A stretch of 64,000 bases of DNA from contig JAEVHH010000001.1 in the NCBI GenBank assembly GCA_017607445.1, positions 4,092,001 to 4,156,000 on the forward strand, in the 5' to 3' direction. Positions within the stretch are counted from its first letter, which is position 1. Every line of letters starts with the position of its first letter. Below the pieces are notes generated by a model. It saw nothing but the letters and a program-made list of their open reading frames with translations. It searched no databases and had not been told where the DNA came from. The DNA comes from Histoplasma ohiense (taxonomy: Eukaryota > Ascomycota > Eurotiomycetes > Onygenales > Ajellomycetaceae). A program made the translations under genes and the position numbers. Of the stretch, positions 12,102-23,879 are shown one piece after another.

Positions 12102-13828
12102 TTATTCCCAATTGTGCCATTCATCCTGGCCTTCACTCCTAGTTCGCCCACTCAGCTGGCTAGGGGGTGTGCTGTCGTCTTCTGAAACTACCTCCCCCGC
12201 GCCGGGGCGGGGAGACATGGGCCGCAGCGTTTTCATCGAAAGCCCCGTGTCGGGACGCTGTACGTGAGTGCCTCTATCGTCAAAATCTTCGTTATTGGTT
12301 GGACGCCGCGAGACATCGCTGTAGACTCCGTCTGACGTATCGCCAGAGTATTGCCATGTTTCAGATCGTGGGGGTTGCGGGGCAGTAAGTGGATGCAGTT
12401 GGTCCAGTGGCTGGTGTCCGCGCCACCGCTGCATTCTCCTGTTCTCTATGCGTTGCTTTGTTTCAAGCCATTCGGAACTCGCTTCCCAATGCCAGCCGTC
12501 GCCTGTGGTGTTGCATATGGGCAGGAACCAGAGCAAGGGGTTTTCACCGAAGAGATGTATGAGGTTGCGGCGCCATCCGAGGTCAAATGCGTGAGGGAGC
12601 TTTTCTCCGTCTTGTTCGTCTAAGTATTCATCATATCGCGCTCTCTCACGAGCATGTTCAAACTCGTCGTAGGAGTGGTAAAGGGATTGTTGTGCGGGGG
12701 ATAAATGTTGGTGTTGGGCATATGTTGGTACGTGTTCGGGATGGAATTGACGGGGTGCAATGGTGGGCGAACTTCGCTCTTCACCTTCCTCCGCACGAGT
12801 CACACCAGGGATAGCGTTGGCATGTGCGTCGAGGAATTGATGACCATAGCTATGGAGCGTGTGGCTAAGGCGGTGGTCGATCTGCCCGTTAACGGGGCTC
12901 GCTCGTATCTGCCTCTGGCGATCAAAAGATTTGCGGATAGGTGCGAGGTATCTAGTCTTTTCTAAACATTCTATCGTTGTGGAACCTCGTGCTGCAAGGT
13001 TGATATGCCAACCTGTGAATGCGGATAAAACCAGGCCCATTATCCCAGCTATGACGGCTAAGAGTACATTGGCAACAGGACCGAATGACTCGATATACCG
13101 AGTATCATTCAATATCTCTGTCCAAACCCAGGTTGCAGAAACTGCAAAGCATACCCAACAAAATAAACATGTGTATATCAAAAACAGCAAAAACGGTTTG
13201 TAGTTACGGAACCCGACGCACGTAGCTAGCCAAGGGCAATGGTGATCCATCTTGAGAACACAGCGCTGGCATGACGAACAGTGGTGGGTGCGATCAGGTT
13301 TGATGCACATGCACTTTTTGCAGTATCTTTTGCCACCCGCCGAGCTCACCGTCAGGTTTGTATAGCCGGATGTTTCCGTCGTGGGAAGAGAGCTATACAT
13401 ATGTCGGTTTCCGCGACTATTCGTCCGAGGCCCCGTCAACGGAGAACCCGGGTCTGTGAAGACAGCAATCGTATACGAAGAATTTAAAAGGATGTAAAGG
13501 ATTATTCCGAGAACGGATGTCGCAGGACCTGGGTTATGTGTCAGAGAAGTGCATTTAAACCCATCCGGTAAGTACAGGAGTTTTGCTAGGCGCACTCAAG
13601 ATAAAGCGCACTCCACGACGTACCAATCCACCTGCTTTTTGTTGGTTGCATTCCTATCTTTGCTTCCACATATACAGACCATGTCGTAAGTCCGTACACG
13701 AATGCCAACGGGAAATATGTGAACATGTTACAGCATAGGCGTTCACATCTTCGAGCAACTTCCCGGCACCTCCTCCTCGAAGGCGAAAGCGGAGGACTCG
13801 TGGGAGCTGGGGCGGAGAACGCCTCCAT
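12102..13828 (-). CDS. PFA3: DHHC-type palmitoyltransferase, PFA3-like
   Basis: The predicted 543-aa protein attaches palmitate to cysteines of membrane proteins; yeast Pfa3 acts on Vac8 at the vacuole. Exons are 13624-13828 and 12102-13528, and the 95-nt intron joins KSRWI to GPATSVLGIILYILL. Two N-terminal membrane segments (FTYFPLAFVYGLTTWSVYV and the one after the intron) precede the TDPGSP motif. The cysteine-rich domain follows: KRYCKKCMCIKPDRTHHCSS, then CVLKMDHHCPWLATCVGFRN with catalytic DHHC. Two further membrane segments come next. The C-terminal ~300 residues are polar and likely disordered. The Met at 13828 gives a basic N-terminus typical of the family. It is convergent with the TFIIIC gene. 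Confidence 0.88.
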
Positions 13829-13921
13829 CTTGTCAAGGCTCCGTGTAAATCGAAAAGGGAGAATATATGTATCTCATCGGGGGAATATGGAATCCATCGA
13901 GTGTACGTCCAAGTTGCTTTC

Positions 13922-13958
<37 letters not shown>

Positions 13959-15709
13959 TTGGAGTTGTCTTGGAGCTTGGAGCTGATAAGTGGCTTGGCA
14001 ATACTGGTAGTCAATCAAATAAATTAGTTACTGTTGTATCAACAACACTGAGAAGGGTAGAAGGGTAACTTCGCAACGCTGACGGCATTCCTGGGCTTCT
14101 TTTTGTATCTCGATGAACTTCTGGATTATACTTATACCAGATGGAAATACTGTTGGCCCTGATATTTCTCTTGTGTTCACCTGATCTCCATGGATTCTCC
14201 TCTTTAGACGGCTCTACTCCGTAGCGTCATATATCATCCATATTCGACACCAGTCGTCAACTCAACTTATTATTCAGTCTGAGCTTCGCGGATGGAGTCA
14301 AGTCATCCCAACTGGTACCCCGTTCACTACCCTCAGCGCAGGCGCCCACACCCACAAGTATATTGCAACGAGTGTCCATCCTCCGGCACAGTTGTCTTTT
14401 CCGCGATCACCGTCCTTGTGTGGTGTCCCCACTTGTTTTAATAGAAAGAAGCTCAGCGGCGAATAAAGCAAAATGCGATTGAGTGTAAAAATGACGACTG
14501 GAATCTCCCTTGAATTGAACCCAGCGTCTTCGAGCTTCTGGAAGTTACTCTGATACTTCTTCTTTCGTTGGCCTCCACGAGCCCAGGAGATCCGGACTTG
14601 GTATGGACACTCAAGTACGAACATTCTCTAACTTATGACATTTACGTTTCGAGTAATTCGACAAAGGATGTTTCTCCAAATCTTGTCTGCTACTATACTC
14701 GAACTTAGGGATCAACCTCCTTTTGACAGACAAGAAATTGACAGTCCCAAACCTTCCTTCACATTCAGTCACCACTTACAGCGTACAATCGACTGATTAG
14801 TGATTTTGAAGTACTGTACATTTCGAGCCTGTAAAGGGGGCATACACCTGGTACATCGATTGCTTCCTGTTTACTTGTACGCTTCCCCTTAACCCATGAT
14901 TCGGCTGCTTTCAGATCTCTGGGTCTATCCGATCCCGGCTTGTCAAAACTAGTCAACAGGATGGATATATGCACAGCCGAGTTGCCTCTCGAGTGCCAGA
15001 TCGGAAATTAGAACAAAAAACCAATCCAAAAGTTTCTAAAACCCACAGAGTATCTAAAGCAGATACCGGAGACTCATCAATTACAATACCATGAGGCAGC
15101 CAATTTAAGGAGCAGCTTTAGAAAGCTGACTGGACCAAATTCTAGAGCACAGCTGGTAATACCAAGGCCTGCAAGTTCTTGCAACCATAAGCTCTCGCAT
15201 TAATGTTGGAAGAACCCAGACTCTCAAAAACAGTTCCAACTTCGTCTCCGCACACAGTGCACAGCTTCAAGGTATCGTGTTGTAAATCGTCAAGGCCATT
15301 GATATCCAGCATCCCAAACCCGAGTCCTTATGACTGTGGGAAAATCACCCAGGCCAGGGATCATTATACACCTGGCTCAACTCTCGATCTTTATTTCTTT
15401 CTCTTTTGTTCCGAAACTTGCACTGCTTCTGCCTTTCAATGCTGCATGAAGCCGGTTGCTTCCCAAATTTGCGTGGTTAGTGTGTATATCATGTTGGATC
15501 TGAGAGCTAAAAGTGCGATTCCGAGACCCAGCCACGATAGAAAGACACATACGGCCGTCCAGATATACGCGCCCACCTGATTCCGCTTCAAATTCAACCA
15601 ATTTCCACGTACTTAGCTCCCTGCTAACGGTATAATCAATCAGGGATTTGATCTTGAATAATACTAGAACATTACTCCTCTCACCTGAGTAGCAGGAACC
15701 AACACAAAC
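13829..15709. other. Divergent intergenic region, 1.9 kb
   Basis: This lies between the palmitoyltransferase start (-) and the GST-like pseudogene (+). It contains the GTTGTC hexamer array. No ORF in it looks coding to me, and no RNA gene was recognised. Confidence 0.5.
13923..13958 (+). repeat. (GTTGTC)6 hexanucleotide microsatellite
   Basis: Six perfect GTTGTC units are followed by imperfect ggaGTTGTCtt copies. The array lies about 100 bases upstream of the palmitoyltransferase start, in its presumed promoter or leader. Confidence 0.95.
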
Positions 15710-16621
15710 ATGGCGAACGACAGTCCCGTCCATTTCTTTGACATCACCTCTAAACTCCCAAGTATGCATACCAGTTTTCCATCCTAATACCCATTGAATT
15801 TCTTAAGAACAAACCGTAAGGGGGAAAAAAAAGAGAAGAAAAAAAGAAACCCAAAACTAACCCCACCTCACAAAACAGTCCCTTTCAAATCCTGGTCCCC
15901 CAATACCCTCCGCACCCGCCTCGTCCTCAACCACAAGAAGATCCCCTACACCCAATCCTTCATCTCCTACCCAGACATCGCGCCCTTACTGCAATCGCTC
16001 TGTCCCGCCCCTCCCCGGCAGCACCAACTACCTCCCGTACCCCTTACCCGCCATTGCCCACCCCACCGCCAACCCCCATGGCGTCATGAACGACAGCTAG
16101 CCCATCGCCATGCACCTAGAAGGGGCGTTTCCGGCTCCTGACCACCCTACCCTCTCCCCCCTCAGCCGGCAGCCACGCGCTCGCGCTCGCGGTGATGAAG
16201 CTCGTCAGCGCCCTGGTGCCCGCGACGCGGCGGATTCTGGTGCCGCAGATCCCCGCGCTCCTCGACGAGCGGGGCGCGGCGTATTTCCGGCGGACGCAGG
16301 AGGAGATGTTCGGGGTGACGCTGGAGGCGATGGCGGGGGATAAGCGCGGAGTGGAGCATGCGTGGGAGAGCGTGGAGGGGGATGTGGAGGTTGTGCGGGA
16401 GATGTTGAGGGGCCGCGGGGGACCCGTTCTTCGAGGGCGTGGAGGCCGGGTATGCGGATTTTGTGTTTGCGGGTTTTTTGACATGGTATGAGCGCGGGGA
16501 TCGGGTGGCGTGGGAGCGGGTGGTTGGTGGCGGGGATGGTGAGATTAGGCGGTTGTGGGAGGCGTGCTTGCCGTGGATCGAGGGGCAGGGGGTGGATAGA
16601 GAGTATGTGGTTGGGATATAG
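15710..16621 (+). pseudogene. Glutathione S-transferase-like gene, broken by one nonsense codon and about three frameshifts
   Basis: The ATG at 15710 opens MANDSPVHFFDITSKLP. An intron (15762-15878) then leads into an N-terminal thioredoxin-fold GST segment: SWSPNTLRTRLVLNHKKIPY, then TQSFISYPDIAPLLQSL. The homologous reading then moves through three frames. A first +1-type shift is near 16005-16018 (C-rich), leading to GSTNYLPYPLPAIAHP. An in-frame TAG at 16098-16100 sits exactly where DS-W-PIAMHLE is expected, so a TGG-to-TAG change is likely. A second shift near 16150-16170 leads to SHALALAVMKLVSALVP. A third is in the G-run near 16415-16422, leading to DPFFEGVEAGYADFVFAGFL. The frame ends with TAG at 16619-16621. 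The C-terminal part has the helical GST_C look. The shifts fall in homopolymers, so base-calling error is an alternative for them, but that does not explain the TAG as easily. Confidence 0.8.
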
Positions 16622-17500
16622 TGTCGTCCATTGTTAAATGTCGGAAGAATAGTGGATTACGATACGCAGGGGAAGAATTTAGCTACACAGACAACAAGGC
16701 CTGGGAAACGTGGTGATCATTAACGATATACTCTTGTATGTCCCTCGATGCTCTAACTGGCAGCTGGAGAAAAAAAAAGGCGGGGTAGGGGAAAGAGTGG
16801 GAGAAGGGAAAGAGAAAAGATGAATTACTCCCACACAAAAACCCACCCAGAGCATAAACAAAAAGCAAGTGTCGTGGGAGTATATTAAAATGTGAAGACA
16901 TTTCAGGCAACAATTAAAAACCGGGTGGGAGTGAAATAAACAGCACAACCCGACAGATATACTAGGTGCGAAGAAAAATTAAAGGGGGAAAAACCGATCT
17001 AACGCCAAAATCTATGTACTGAACAAACCAACCATTAAACGGCAGCGAAAGGAGCTGAAGGGTGAAACAAATTGGAGTATCCATCTTCCAAATTACGAGG
17101 AAGATAATAGAACGAGACAGATAACAAGACAGGGAAACAACACGGGTTCTCGATGGAGAAAAGAAAAGATTTAAAATGAAGAAGGATATTATGCCGCCAT
17201 ACACCGAAGAAATGAAGGTAAAGCAACAAAAAAATATAGATAAATAATCAACAAAATGGTATTATTCTATGTAGATGCCGGGTAAACAAAAGCGTAAGGG
17301 GTAAAGCAAAGAAAAGGAAGAAATCTTTCGCCATGTGGGTTCTTAGGAACTTGGCGGATTGGGAGAGGTACCGGGAGGGGGGAGGCATGTCGGTCGTTAG
17401 AAAAGGCGGGACGGAATACAAGACAGAAGGGTAAGTAGAGAGGCAGGCTGGTAAGATACGTAGGTAGCTGGCCGAGGGTGGTCGATTTTTGTTCTTTTTC
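16622..17500. other. Convergent intergenic region
   Basis: About 0.9 kb lies between the GST-like pseudogene and the rhomboid gene. It is purine-rich on the plus strand, consistent with the rhomboid 3' UTR on the other strand. I see no gene in it. Confidence 0.5.
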
Positions 17501-19376
17501 CTAACCGATCTTCCCAACATCGCACCAATTTTTCCCTGCAATAGGCTATGATAGAGATAGAGAGAAGTTAGCAGTGCACCATAACCAAATACGCACAGTG
17601 CAATAACAACTCATCGTATCCAGCTTCGTAGCGAGGAATGAAAAGCATGAAAAGGGAAGAAACGAAAAATACAACATACCAAACACGACAAATACTTGCA
17701 CCACCCACACGTCGACCGATACTTATAAAAGTTATTCAACAACAGGATGAACGCAACCAGAATCCCCACCAAGGTCCCCGCCCGAACAACCCACCACGCC
17801 CACCAGAGCGGCTTCCTCCCCTGGAAAAATTTCACAGGCTGTTTTACCATGAACGCCGTCTTTGGATTATCAATTGCACCGCCGGCCCCAGCTCCGGCCC
17901 CAGCTCCGGCTCCTAGGGCCCCGCTAGCACTTAGTGGGTCATAGGGATCGTGATGAGGAGTTATCGAATCGATGCGCTTGCGCAGCTTATCCGGTGAGCG
18001 AAGAACAGAAATGCCCAGCACCAAGCCAACCATGAAACCGCCTATGTGCGAGAAATTGTCCAAGCCGGGTAGGAGGCCAAGGACGAAGGAGATGGCGATC
18101 GTAATCAGCATAATGAGGAGTTCCTTGACGGGGTTCGACCGACTACTCCAGGAATACAGAAGGTCGAGAAAAGCAAGGGCGAAGATCCCGAATAGACTCC
18201 CCGAGGCGCCGGTGGAGGCGATGCCGGCGGGCGCAAAATTGGCGCCGAGGATGAAGCCAAAGATGCCGCTGGCGAAGTAGACGACGGCGTAACGCCACCA
18301 ACCGATTGTGCGCTCCATGTCTGCGCCGATGGTGAGTTGGGCCATCATATTGAATCCGATATGGATCAGACCGGCGTGTAGGAAGATGGGGACGATAAAG
18401 CGGAACCATTGGTTTGGCTCTGGTTTATCGTCAAGGCTGCCATGGGGTGTCGGATCATGAACCTTGTTGGTCTTTTTGAAACCGCAGAGATCGGAAAGAG
18501 GGCATAGGTTTTCGGGAGCAGAGGGGTCTGAGGATGTGGTATTTGGGCAAGGGAAGGGGACGAGGCCGTTCGTGGCATTTGGGTTGTTTTGGACGCCTTC
18601 CACGTTCCGCATGCACGGAACGTATCGGGCACCCATGTATATCTGAATATAGAGCGATGGGCCGATCATGGGGTTAAACTGTGGTTTGGTCATGATTGGG
18701 GATCCTGTCAATTGGGCTGGGGAATCGTCAATAAAAGTAAAAAGAAAAAATGAAAATGAAAATGAAAACACACGATGAGTACAAACAAAGAAAGAAAAAA
18801 AAATCACCTACCACTCCGAACCAACTCCGCAATAAACACAGCAACCTGCACCAGGGTAACAAAGTACGTTACAAAAGGTATCTTCTTCTTCAGCCACCTT
18901 CTCCCTTTCCTCTCCCATCCCTTCGAGTGTCTCGCTGTCGGGTTTGGGTTCAGTGGCACGCGTTGGCTCTCTCGCTCAAGGGGGTAATGGGTATCTGGAT
19001 CCATCCACTCCGGCCGTCCACCAGTGGTTGGCTGAGCATTGGCCTTGAGAGGGATATCGTCTGCGTAGTAATCAGTGCCATGCGGCCTTCCCGTCATGCC
19101 TATGCCTCCGCCGACAGCTCCTCCGAAACTCTGAACTCCAGGGGAAGGGGGATAGCCATGGTCTGAGCGGGGATTATACTGACTACCGTCGCGGTCATAG
19201 GGGTTTCCATACGCACCGTATGGCGAAGGGGTGCGAAGTGGAGGAAGACTTTGGTTGGACCAGACTGGCGGAGGAGACGTTCTGTCGGGATTTAAGGGTT
19301 GGTGTTGTTGCTGTTGCTGTTGTTGCAGTTGGGAGTGGTCTGAGGTGTAAGGCTGGTAGAAGTCGTTCGCTGCCAT
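17501..19376 (-). CDS. Rhomboid family intramembrane serine protease
   Basis: The predicted protein is 548 aa, from exons 18812-19376, 17680-18716 and 17501-17545. The junctions are ELVRS to AQLTGSPIM and KYLSCL to PIAGKNWCDVG. The N-terminal ~150 residues are a Gln/Pro/Gly-rich cytosolic tail with a polyQ run. A first membrane segment follows (IPFVTYFVTLVQVAVFIAEL), then a Cys-containing loop. The core carries the rhomboid signatures: WRYAVVYFASGIFGFILG, GASGSLFGIFALAFLD with the nucleophile Ser near residue 360, and SHIGGFMVGLVLG with the catalytic His near residue 412. Both catalytic residues are present, so activity is expected. A Gly-Ala repeat follows the core, then a last membrane segment and a Cys-rich tail completed only by the 45-nt terminal exon. 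Substrate is unknown. Confidence 0.9.
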
Positions 19377-20374
19377 GTTCTCACGGATTTTGTTTTCACC
19401 TTTCTCCCGGAAGAGAGCGCTGAACGGAGTGCGCGGGAGATGGCGATGAAAGAACGAATGCGATGGGTAGTAAAACGGAGAGATAGACGCAGGAATCGGG
19501 GGATGGACACGGCAGGAAAAAAAAGAGATGGGTTCGTTCGAAGGAGGCGGGTTTCGAAATCAACTTTCCGAAACACTGACGACAGCACCGCTCTGTTGCT
19601 TGGAGGAATGAGGGTTGGCCTGGTTCATTAGTGGCTGATCCACGGCAGAACAGGGGCGACGATTGGCCGTGGCACGGTGAGAACAGGATAGCCTGGATAG
19701 CTAGGGGAGTTGGGATGCGGGAGTTTTTGTTGTCGCTGGCTGCTTCAGCCGCACCCAGTTGGAACAGCCACAGCCGGACCAGTGGGACCACGCTGCCAAG
19801 CCGCCAAGCAAGCCGAGCTCCAAACATCACCGTTGACTTCACCAGCACCACTGCGCTTTCTCAGTTACAGGAGGATTTGTCTGCAAAACGGGAACATCTT
19901 GTTCCTCCCACAGAATAGGAGCAAGCTGCATCCTGAGATCTGCTGGGCACTGTGTAAAATAGGGGCAGTACAGGCCGCATGCACCCTGTACCCCGTACGG
20001 AGCAACTCAGCCACAGAATAAAGAGTATGCTCATTATGACGACAAAAAGCAGGAAGAATGAGAAGAATACTTCCTCGATTGGTACTCTGAGCTCTACTAT
20101 TTCATATCTGTGTGTGCAGACAGTGTTGTCACTTCCTGTGTCTTCTAAGGCTGCTTTCTTTGATTAGAGATCGCTGCCGTTTCTTCTCCTTCTATCTAGG
20201 ACACTGTGTTGGATCAAAGGATTGGATATATGGATGAAGGTTTGATGTTTAAAAGGGAAAACATAGGGCGTAAATATGAGTTCCAATCTGGAGAGAGGAT
20301 TTCTCTTTTTCTCGTGTTAATCTTTAGCTCTTTATATTTGATGGGGTGGTTCAAGTTTAACTGGCAATCAATGC

Positions 20375-20377
<3 letters not shown>

Positions 20378-20411
<34 letters not shown>
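20378..20411. repeat. (TA)n microsatellite
   Basis: About 16-17 TA units in intergenic DNA. Confidence 0.95.
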
Positions 20412-20415
<4 letters not shown>

Positions 20416-20731
20416 GCACGTATTTGTTTGCCTATGCTGAGGTTTACCAAGGTTCTTATTCCATCCACAGCCTGTCTTCAACAGTCTCTATCTTGAGATT
20501 GCCTTCAGCAAAAGCAAGCAGTGTGATATCTGTAATGTATTGAAGGCAATGGGTGTTAAAAGACCCTGAAAAAGTATCTGAATGAATCTGACATTGTTTT
20601 TCATACATGGGTGCTTGGAACAGACAACAAAAGCATGATGTAGCAAGAAAGCAGCGAAAGGGCAACCAGATCAATCAGATGATGTCCTATCTGCCATACA
20701 TAAACATACAACAAAATGAAGTTTGAATCAG

Positions 20732-20945
20732 AGTGTCACGCCCGAGGTTGGGAGGGCTTAGGCATCCCCTGGGGGCTTTAACTATATATATAAAGTACTG
20801 ACTCCAATAACAGCACCAGCTATTATCATGTGTGACCCATTTAGTCAAGTGGTTAAACCTTGCCTGCCCGTGTCTGGTTTTTCCAGTACACAAAGATGAC
20901 AAGGACTTTACAGCAATTCACCTTTTCATGTTTTGTGTCACTGCC
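20732..20945 (+). mobile_element. Candidate solo LTR / LTR-retroelement relic
   Basis: The block opens with TGTCACGCCCGAGGTTGGGA, the TGTCACGCC-type start common to fungal LTR retroelements. It has an internal TATA box (ACTATATATATAAAG) about 60 bases in. The 3' end is not secure: no clean CA end or target-site duplication was found, although CAGAG occurs both just before the block and at 20946. I see no internal coding domain. Confidence 0.3.
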
Positions 20946-21810
20946 AGAGTCTGATGATATCATTTTACACTTAAGGAATGAGATTTCAGTTTAAATTCTT
21001 AGTGTGAGACAAAACGTTTGAAAAATCGACATCTCTACATTCCATAGCTCGAAGAAATCGATCTGGGCATCCATGTTAGTAGAGTGGCGGATCTGAAGCG
21101 CCCACAAATTATCTATCCATGGATACAATGGGTGTTCTGTGGCTTGGCCAAAAACGAAAAAAAAAAGGAAGAGAGGAAAAAAAAAATCCATACATCAAGC
21201 GTGAATCGCACGATATAGTCTTTTTTCTGTTGGAAGTCAGGCATAAACAGCGTGGGCGGGATCCACCCACTTCGATCACGTAGAGACCGGTAAGGAGATA
21301 TGAGGACCAGGGTAGATGTAAGCCAACCAATTCGTTCACAATTGACGTATGCAATTCCAAGTAGAAAGATTACCACTACCACAGAACATACAGGGAAAGA
21401 CTAAATCAAATGCAATTATTAATTGTTCCCCGTTTTAACAATGTAGACGGCGCACACACATGTATGAGCGCAAGGGTGACAAACGCGAGGGAAACCGGCG
21501 AAACCACGTTGTTAATAATATTATTATGCTGATCCTAGATCAAAAGGAAAAACAAATCTTGTTGTCAGCAATACCTGCCTTCATTAAAAATATACATATA
21601 CATATTTTTTGCAGGCAAATTTTGGCCTGCAAGTCATCATCATTGGCTCGTGATTTCACGTTAAAAACCCAAGAAAACGTACCGGAAAACCAAGGAATGC
21701 AATGTTCAAGAAACCAAAAGCCAAAAAACAAACCGGAAGAAGAGAGGGCAAACGCCTTTCATAGCGGAGCAAAAATGAGATATTCTTTTCTTTTTCTTTC
21801 TTTCTTGCAC

Positions 21811-22446
21811 TCAAGACCGCGGTAACAGTTGATGAGAAGCTGTTGGTGAGATGGCTATGGTGACTCCAGTACTTCCAGGGCCGCCGGGACAAGGAACCAC
21901 ACCAGCACCAGTACTGCCATTGACCAATTTCAACTCCGCGGACACTCTCTCCCTCACGCCATCGATGCCCGCCCCCGTCAAAATCCACGCTAGCCGGCTC
22001 AGTTTCTGGAAGAGCAAGGGCGGGAAATATAAAAACAAGCCCCAGAGAAGCAGCGAGATAAACACAAGCAGGAAGGTGTTGGCGACGAATTTCTCCTCGG
22101 GGGTCATGACGTAGATGCCATAGGTGACTTCGTAGCGGTAGTAGGTGAGCTGGAGGCGGTTAGTGAACCGTCTGAGGAGTCTGGGTTTGTCGTGTCGGAT
22201 CGGGGCGGGGTCGTCTACGGGATGCGCATAAGGGTAAGAGGATGGTATTGACATTGATGTTGTGTCTGAGCTTGAGGAGGCTGCGGCGGAGGTTGGGGGA
22301 GCGGAGGCGGATTTGACACGGGTTTTTATTAGGTGGTTGAATTGTAGACGGGAAGAGTTATGCGATCCAGTGAGCTGATTGCGCAGAGGCGAGGAGGTAA
22401 AGGTGGGAGAAGAGGTGGAGGTGAAGTGCTGGGTTTCGGTCGCCAT
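21811..22446 (-). CDS. Small membrane protein, serine palmitoyltransferase small-subunit-like
   Basis: A single-exon 211-aa frame. The first ~95 residues are Ser/Thr-rich and disordered. A compact conserved-looking block follows: LTYYRYEVTYGIYVMTPEEK, then FVANTFLLVFISLLLWGLFL with one or two membrane segments. A polar tail follows. The pattern of aromatic/basic residues, then TYGxYxMxPxEK, then a single hydrophobic helix resembles the ssSPT/Tsc3-like family (DUF3317, PF11779). Those proteins activate serine palmitoyltransferase in the ER at the first step of sphingolipid synthesis. The assignment is from pattern memory and is tentative; the ORF itself is well supported. Confidence 0.6.
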   Translation of the reverse strand: MATETQHFTSTSSPTFTSSPLRNQLTGSHNSSRLQFNHLIKTRVKSASAPPTSAAASSSSDTTSMSIPSSYPYAHPVDDPAPIRHDKPRLLRRFTNRLQLTYYRYEVTYGIYVMTPEEKFVANTFLLVFISLLLWGLFLYFPPLLFQKLSRLAWILTGAGIDGVRERVSAELKLVNGSTGAGVVPCPGGPGSTGVTIAISPTASHQLLPRS

Positions 22447-23779
22447 TATCGTTTTGGGGTTGTGGTGTGCGCGTAGGGGAAGGAGAGAGTGGGTGCAATT
22501 GCTTCTTTCTTATCCTTGCCGGAGCTTTTGAGGCCGCTGCCACGGCCCGGGACAACGGCACCGCAAAGTTGTGTCTCCTGGCAGCCACAGCGGGGAATGC
22601 GGTAGCGGGGGAGGAAGATGAAGATGTTTGCTACAGCAAGATCACGGGGGAATCGAGGATCTTGTCTTTCTTTGCGGAACACTCACATCAGGGTGTACCA
22701 GTTTCAACAAGGTAGTAACCCCAGGCAGAGAAAAACAACAACCACTCCGGGCAAGAGGAGACAGGACCAAGAGAAGAAAGAGAAAGGGAGCTTAAAAGAA
22801 GAGAACCATTAATTCATCCGTAAAGCAGCATCCAGACGGACAAGGGAGAAGAAGCAGAAAGAGAGAATACTATAGCGGACAACATGAACAGAGAGAGACT
22901 CTGAGAGAGACTTAGGAGGATTTAAAAAAAGAGGAAGTGATCTCTTTTCTCTTCTCAGATGTCGGGAATATGTGCCGAAGCACCCAGAAGGATTTGTGAT
23001 CGATCTTTCTAATCCCCGTCTTTTGACTATATATATGTTTTTTTTGCTGCTACCCCACACTCTCTCTTTGCCTCTGAAGAACACAGCTCCTTGAGCTCTC
23101 AATTATTTGGCGACCACGGGTGCCACGGATCCCCGGCATCACGGCCAATCAACACCAAATCTCAAGAACGATTAAGGTTGTCAATGATTGTGGGAAAACG
23201 ACCCACGGAACCCCGATCCTGCCGCAGGCCATTATTGGTGGGGATGCCGTAATAAAACTCAATTATCATGAAATCCTTGTTGGTGTTTATTTGTTTGTTT
23301 TGATCCCGCGGTGGATTCAAAGGTTGGAGCTGCAGCAGCTGGAAACCTTTTTTTTTCCCCTAGCCAAACGCGTTGCCGGTGCATCCGAGTAGACACTGTG
23401 ATTTTGACCTCCATAGTACAGCAAAAGAGGCGAAACGAATCGAATCGACGGATCGAGCGGCAGAGAAGACTGGTGACATCATTCAGGTCAACCGTGATTC
23501 ACTAAAGTCATAATAATTACCAAAGAGAGCCGATTCCTCTGACAGGTGTCGTCAAAGTTGAGCCTCCAGATCACAAAATAGTCGTCAGTTAGTTGGTTAT
23601 GCCCTTGTGCTTGATTAGTCAGACATTTGAACAGGGTCTTCTGGTTACAAATCTTGGGCGGAAAATGATGTAAACATCTCAATCAAAGACCACCCAACTA
23701 AAATATAGCTACCATGAAATATTATTGATACACACATCGGAAGAACTCACAATGAAATGGCTTATATCATCTCTCTCAG

Positions 23780-23879
23780 GCTCTAATAACCCTCTAACTA
23801 ACCAACCCTAATCCTAACCGAATCCCAACTCCTAACCCCTAATTGCTAATCTCTAACCTCTAATCCTAATCCCTAACTC
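23780..23879. repeat. Degenerate interstitial telomere-like block (CCCTAA / CCTAAT variants)
   Basis: Over about 100 bases the plus strand is a run of variants of CCCTAA, such as ACCCTAATCCTAACC, ACTCCTAACCCCTAAT and AATCCTAATCCCTAACTC. On the other strand this reads as TTAGGG-like units, the usual telomere repeat of filamentous ascomycetes. The units are imperfect and of mixed length. Confidence 0.6.

Larger units (their letters stand above)
19377..21810. other. Intergenic region upstream of the rhomboid gene, 2.4 kb
   Basis: It contains the presumed rhomboid promoter, a (TA)n tract and a candidate LTR relic. Short ORFs here are not supported by codon usage or by any recognised family. Confidence 0.5.

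Noticed and set aside
13719..14027. Plus-strand ORF with poly-Val
   Set aside because: It is created by the GTTGTC microsatellite and by antisense of the palmitoyltransferase first exon.
14298..15580. Several ORFs of 60-125 codons on both strands
   Set aside because: None joins to another exon with a consistent frame or resembles a known family.
19396..19851. 151-codon minus-strand ORF upstream of the rhomboid gene
   Set aside because: It overlaps the rhomboid leader region, has no family resemblance, and is most likely untranslated leader or promoter.
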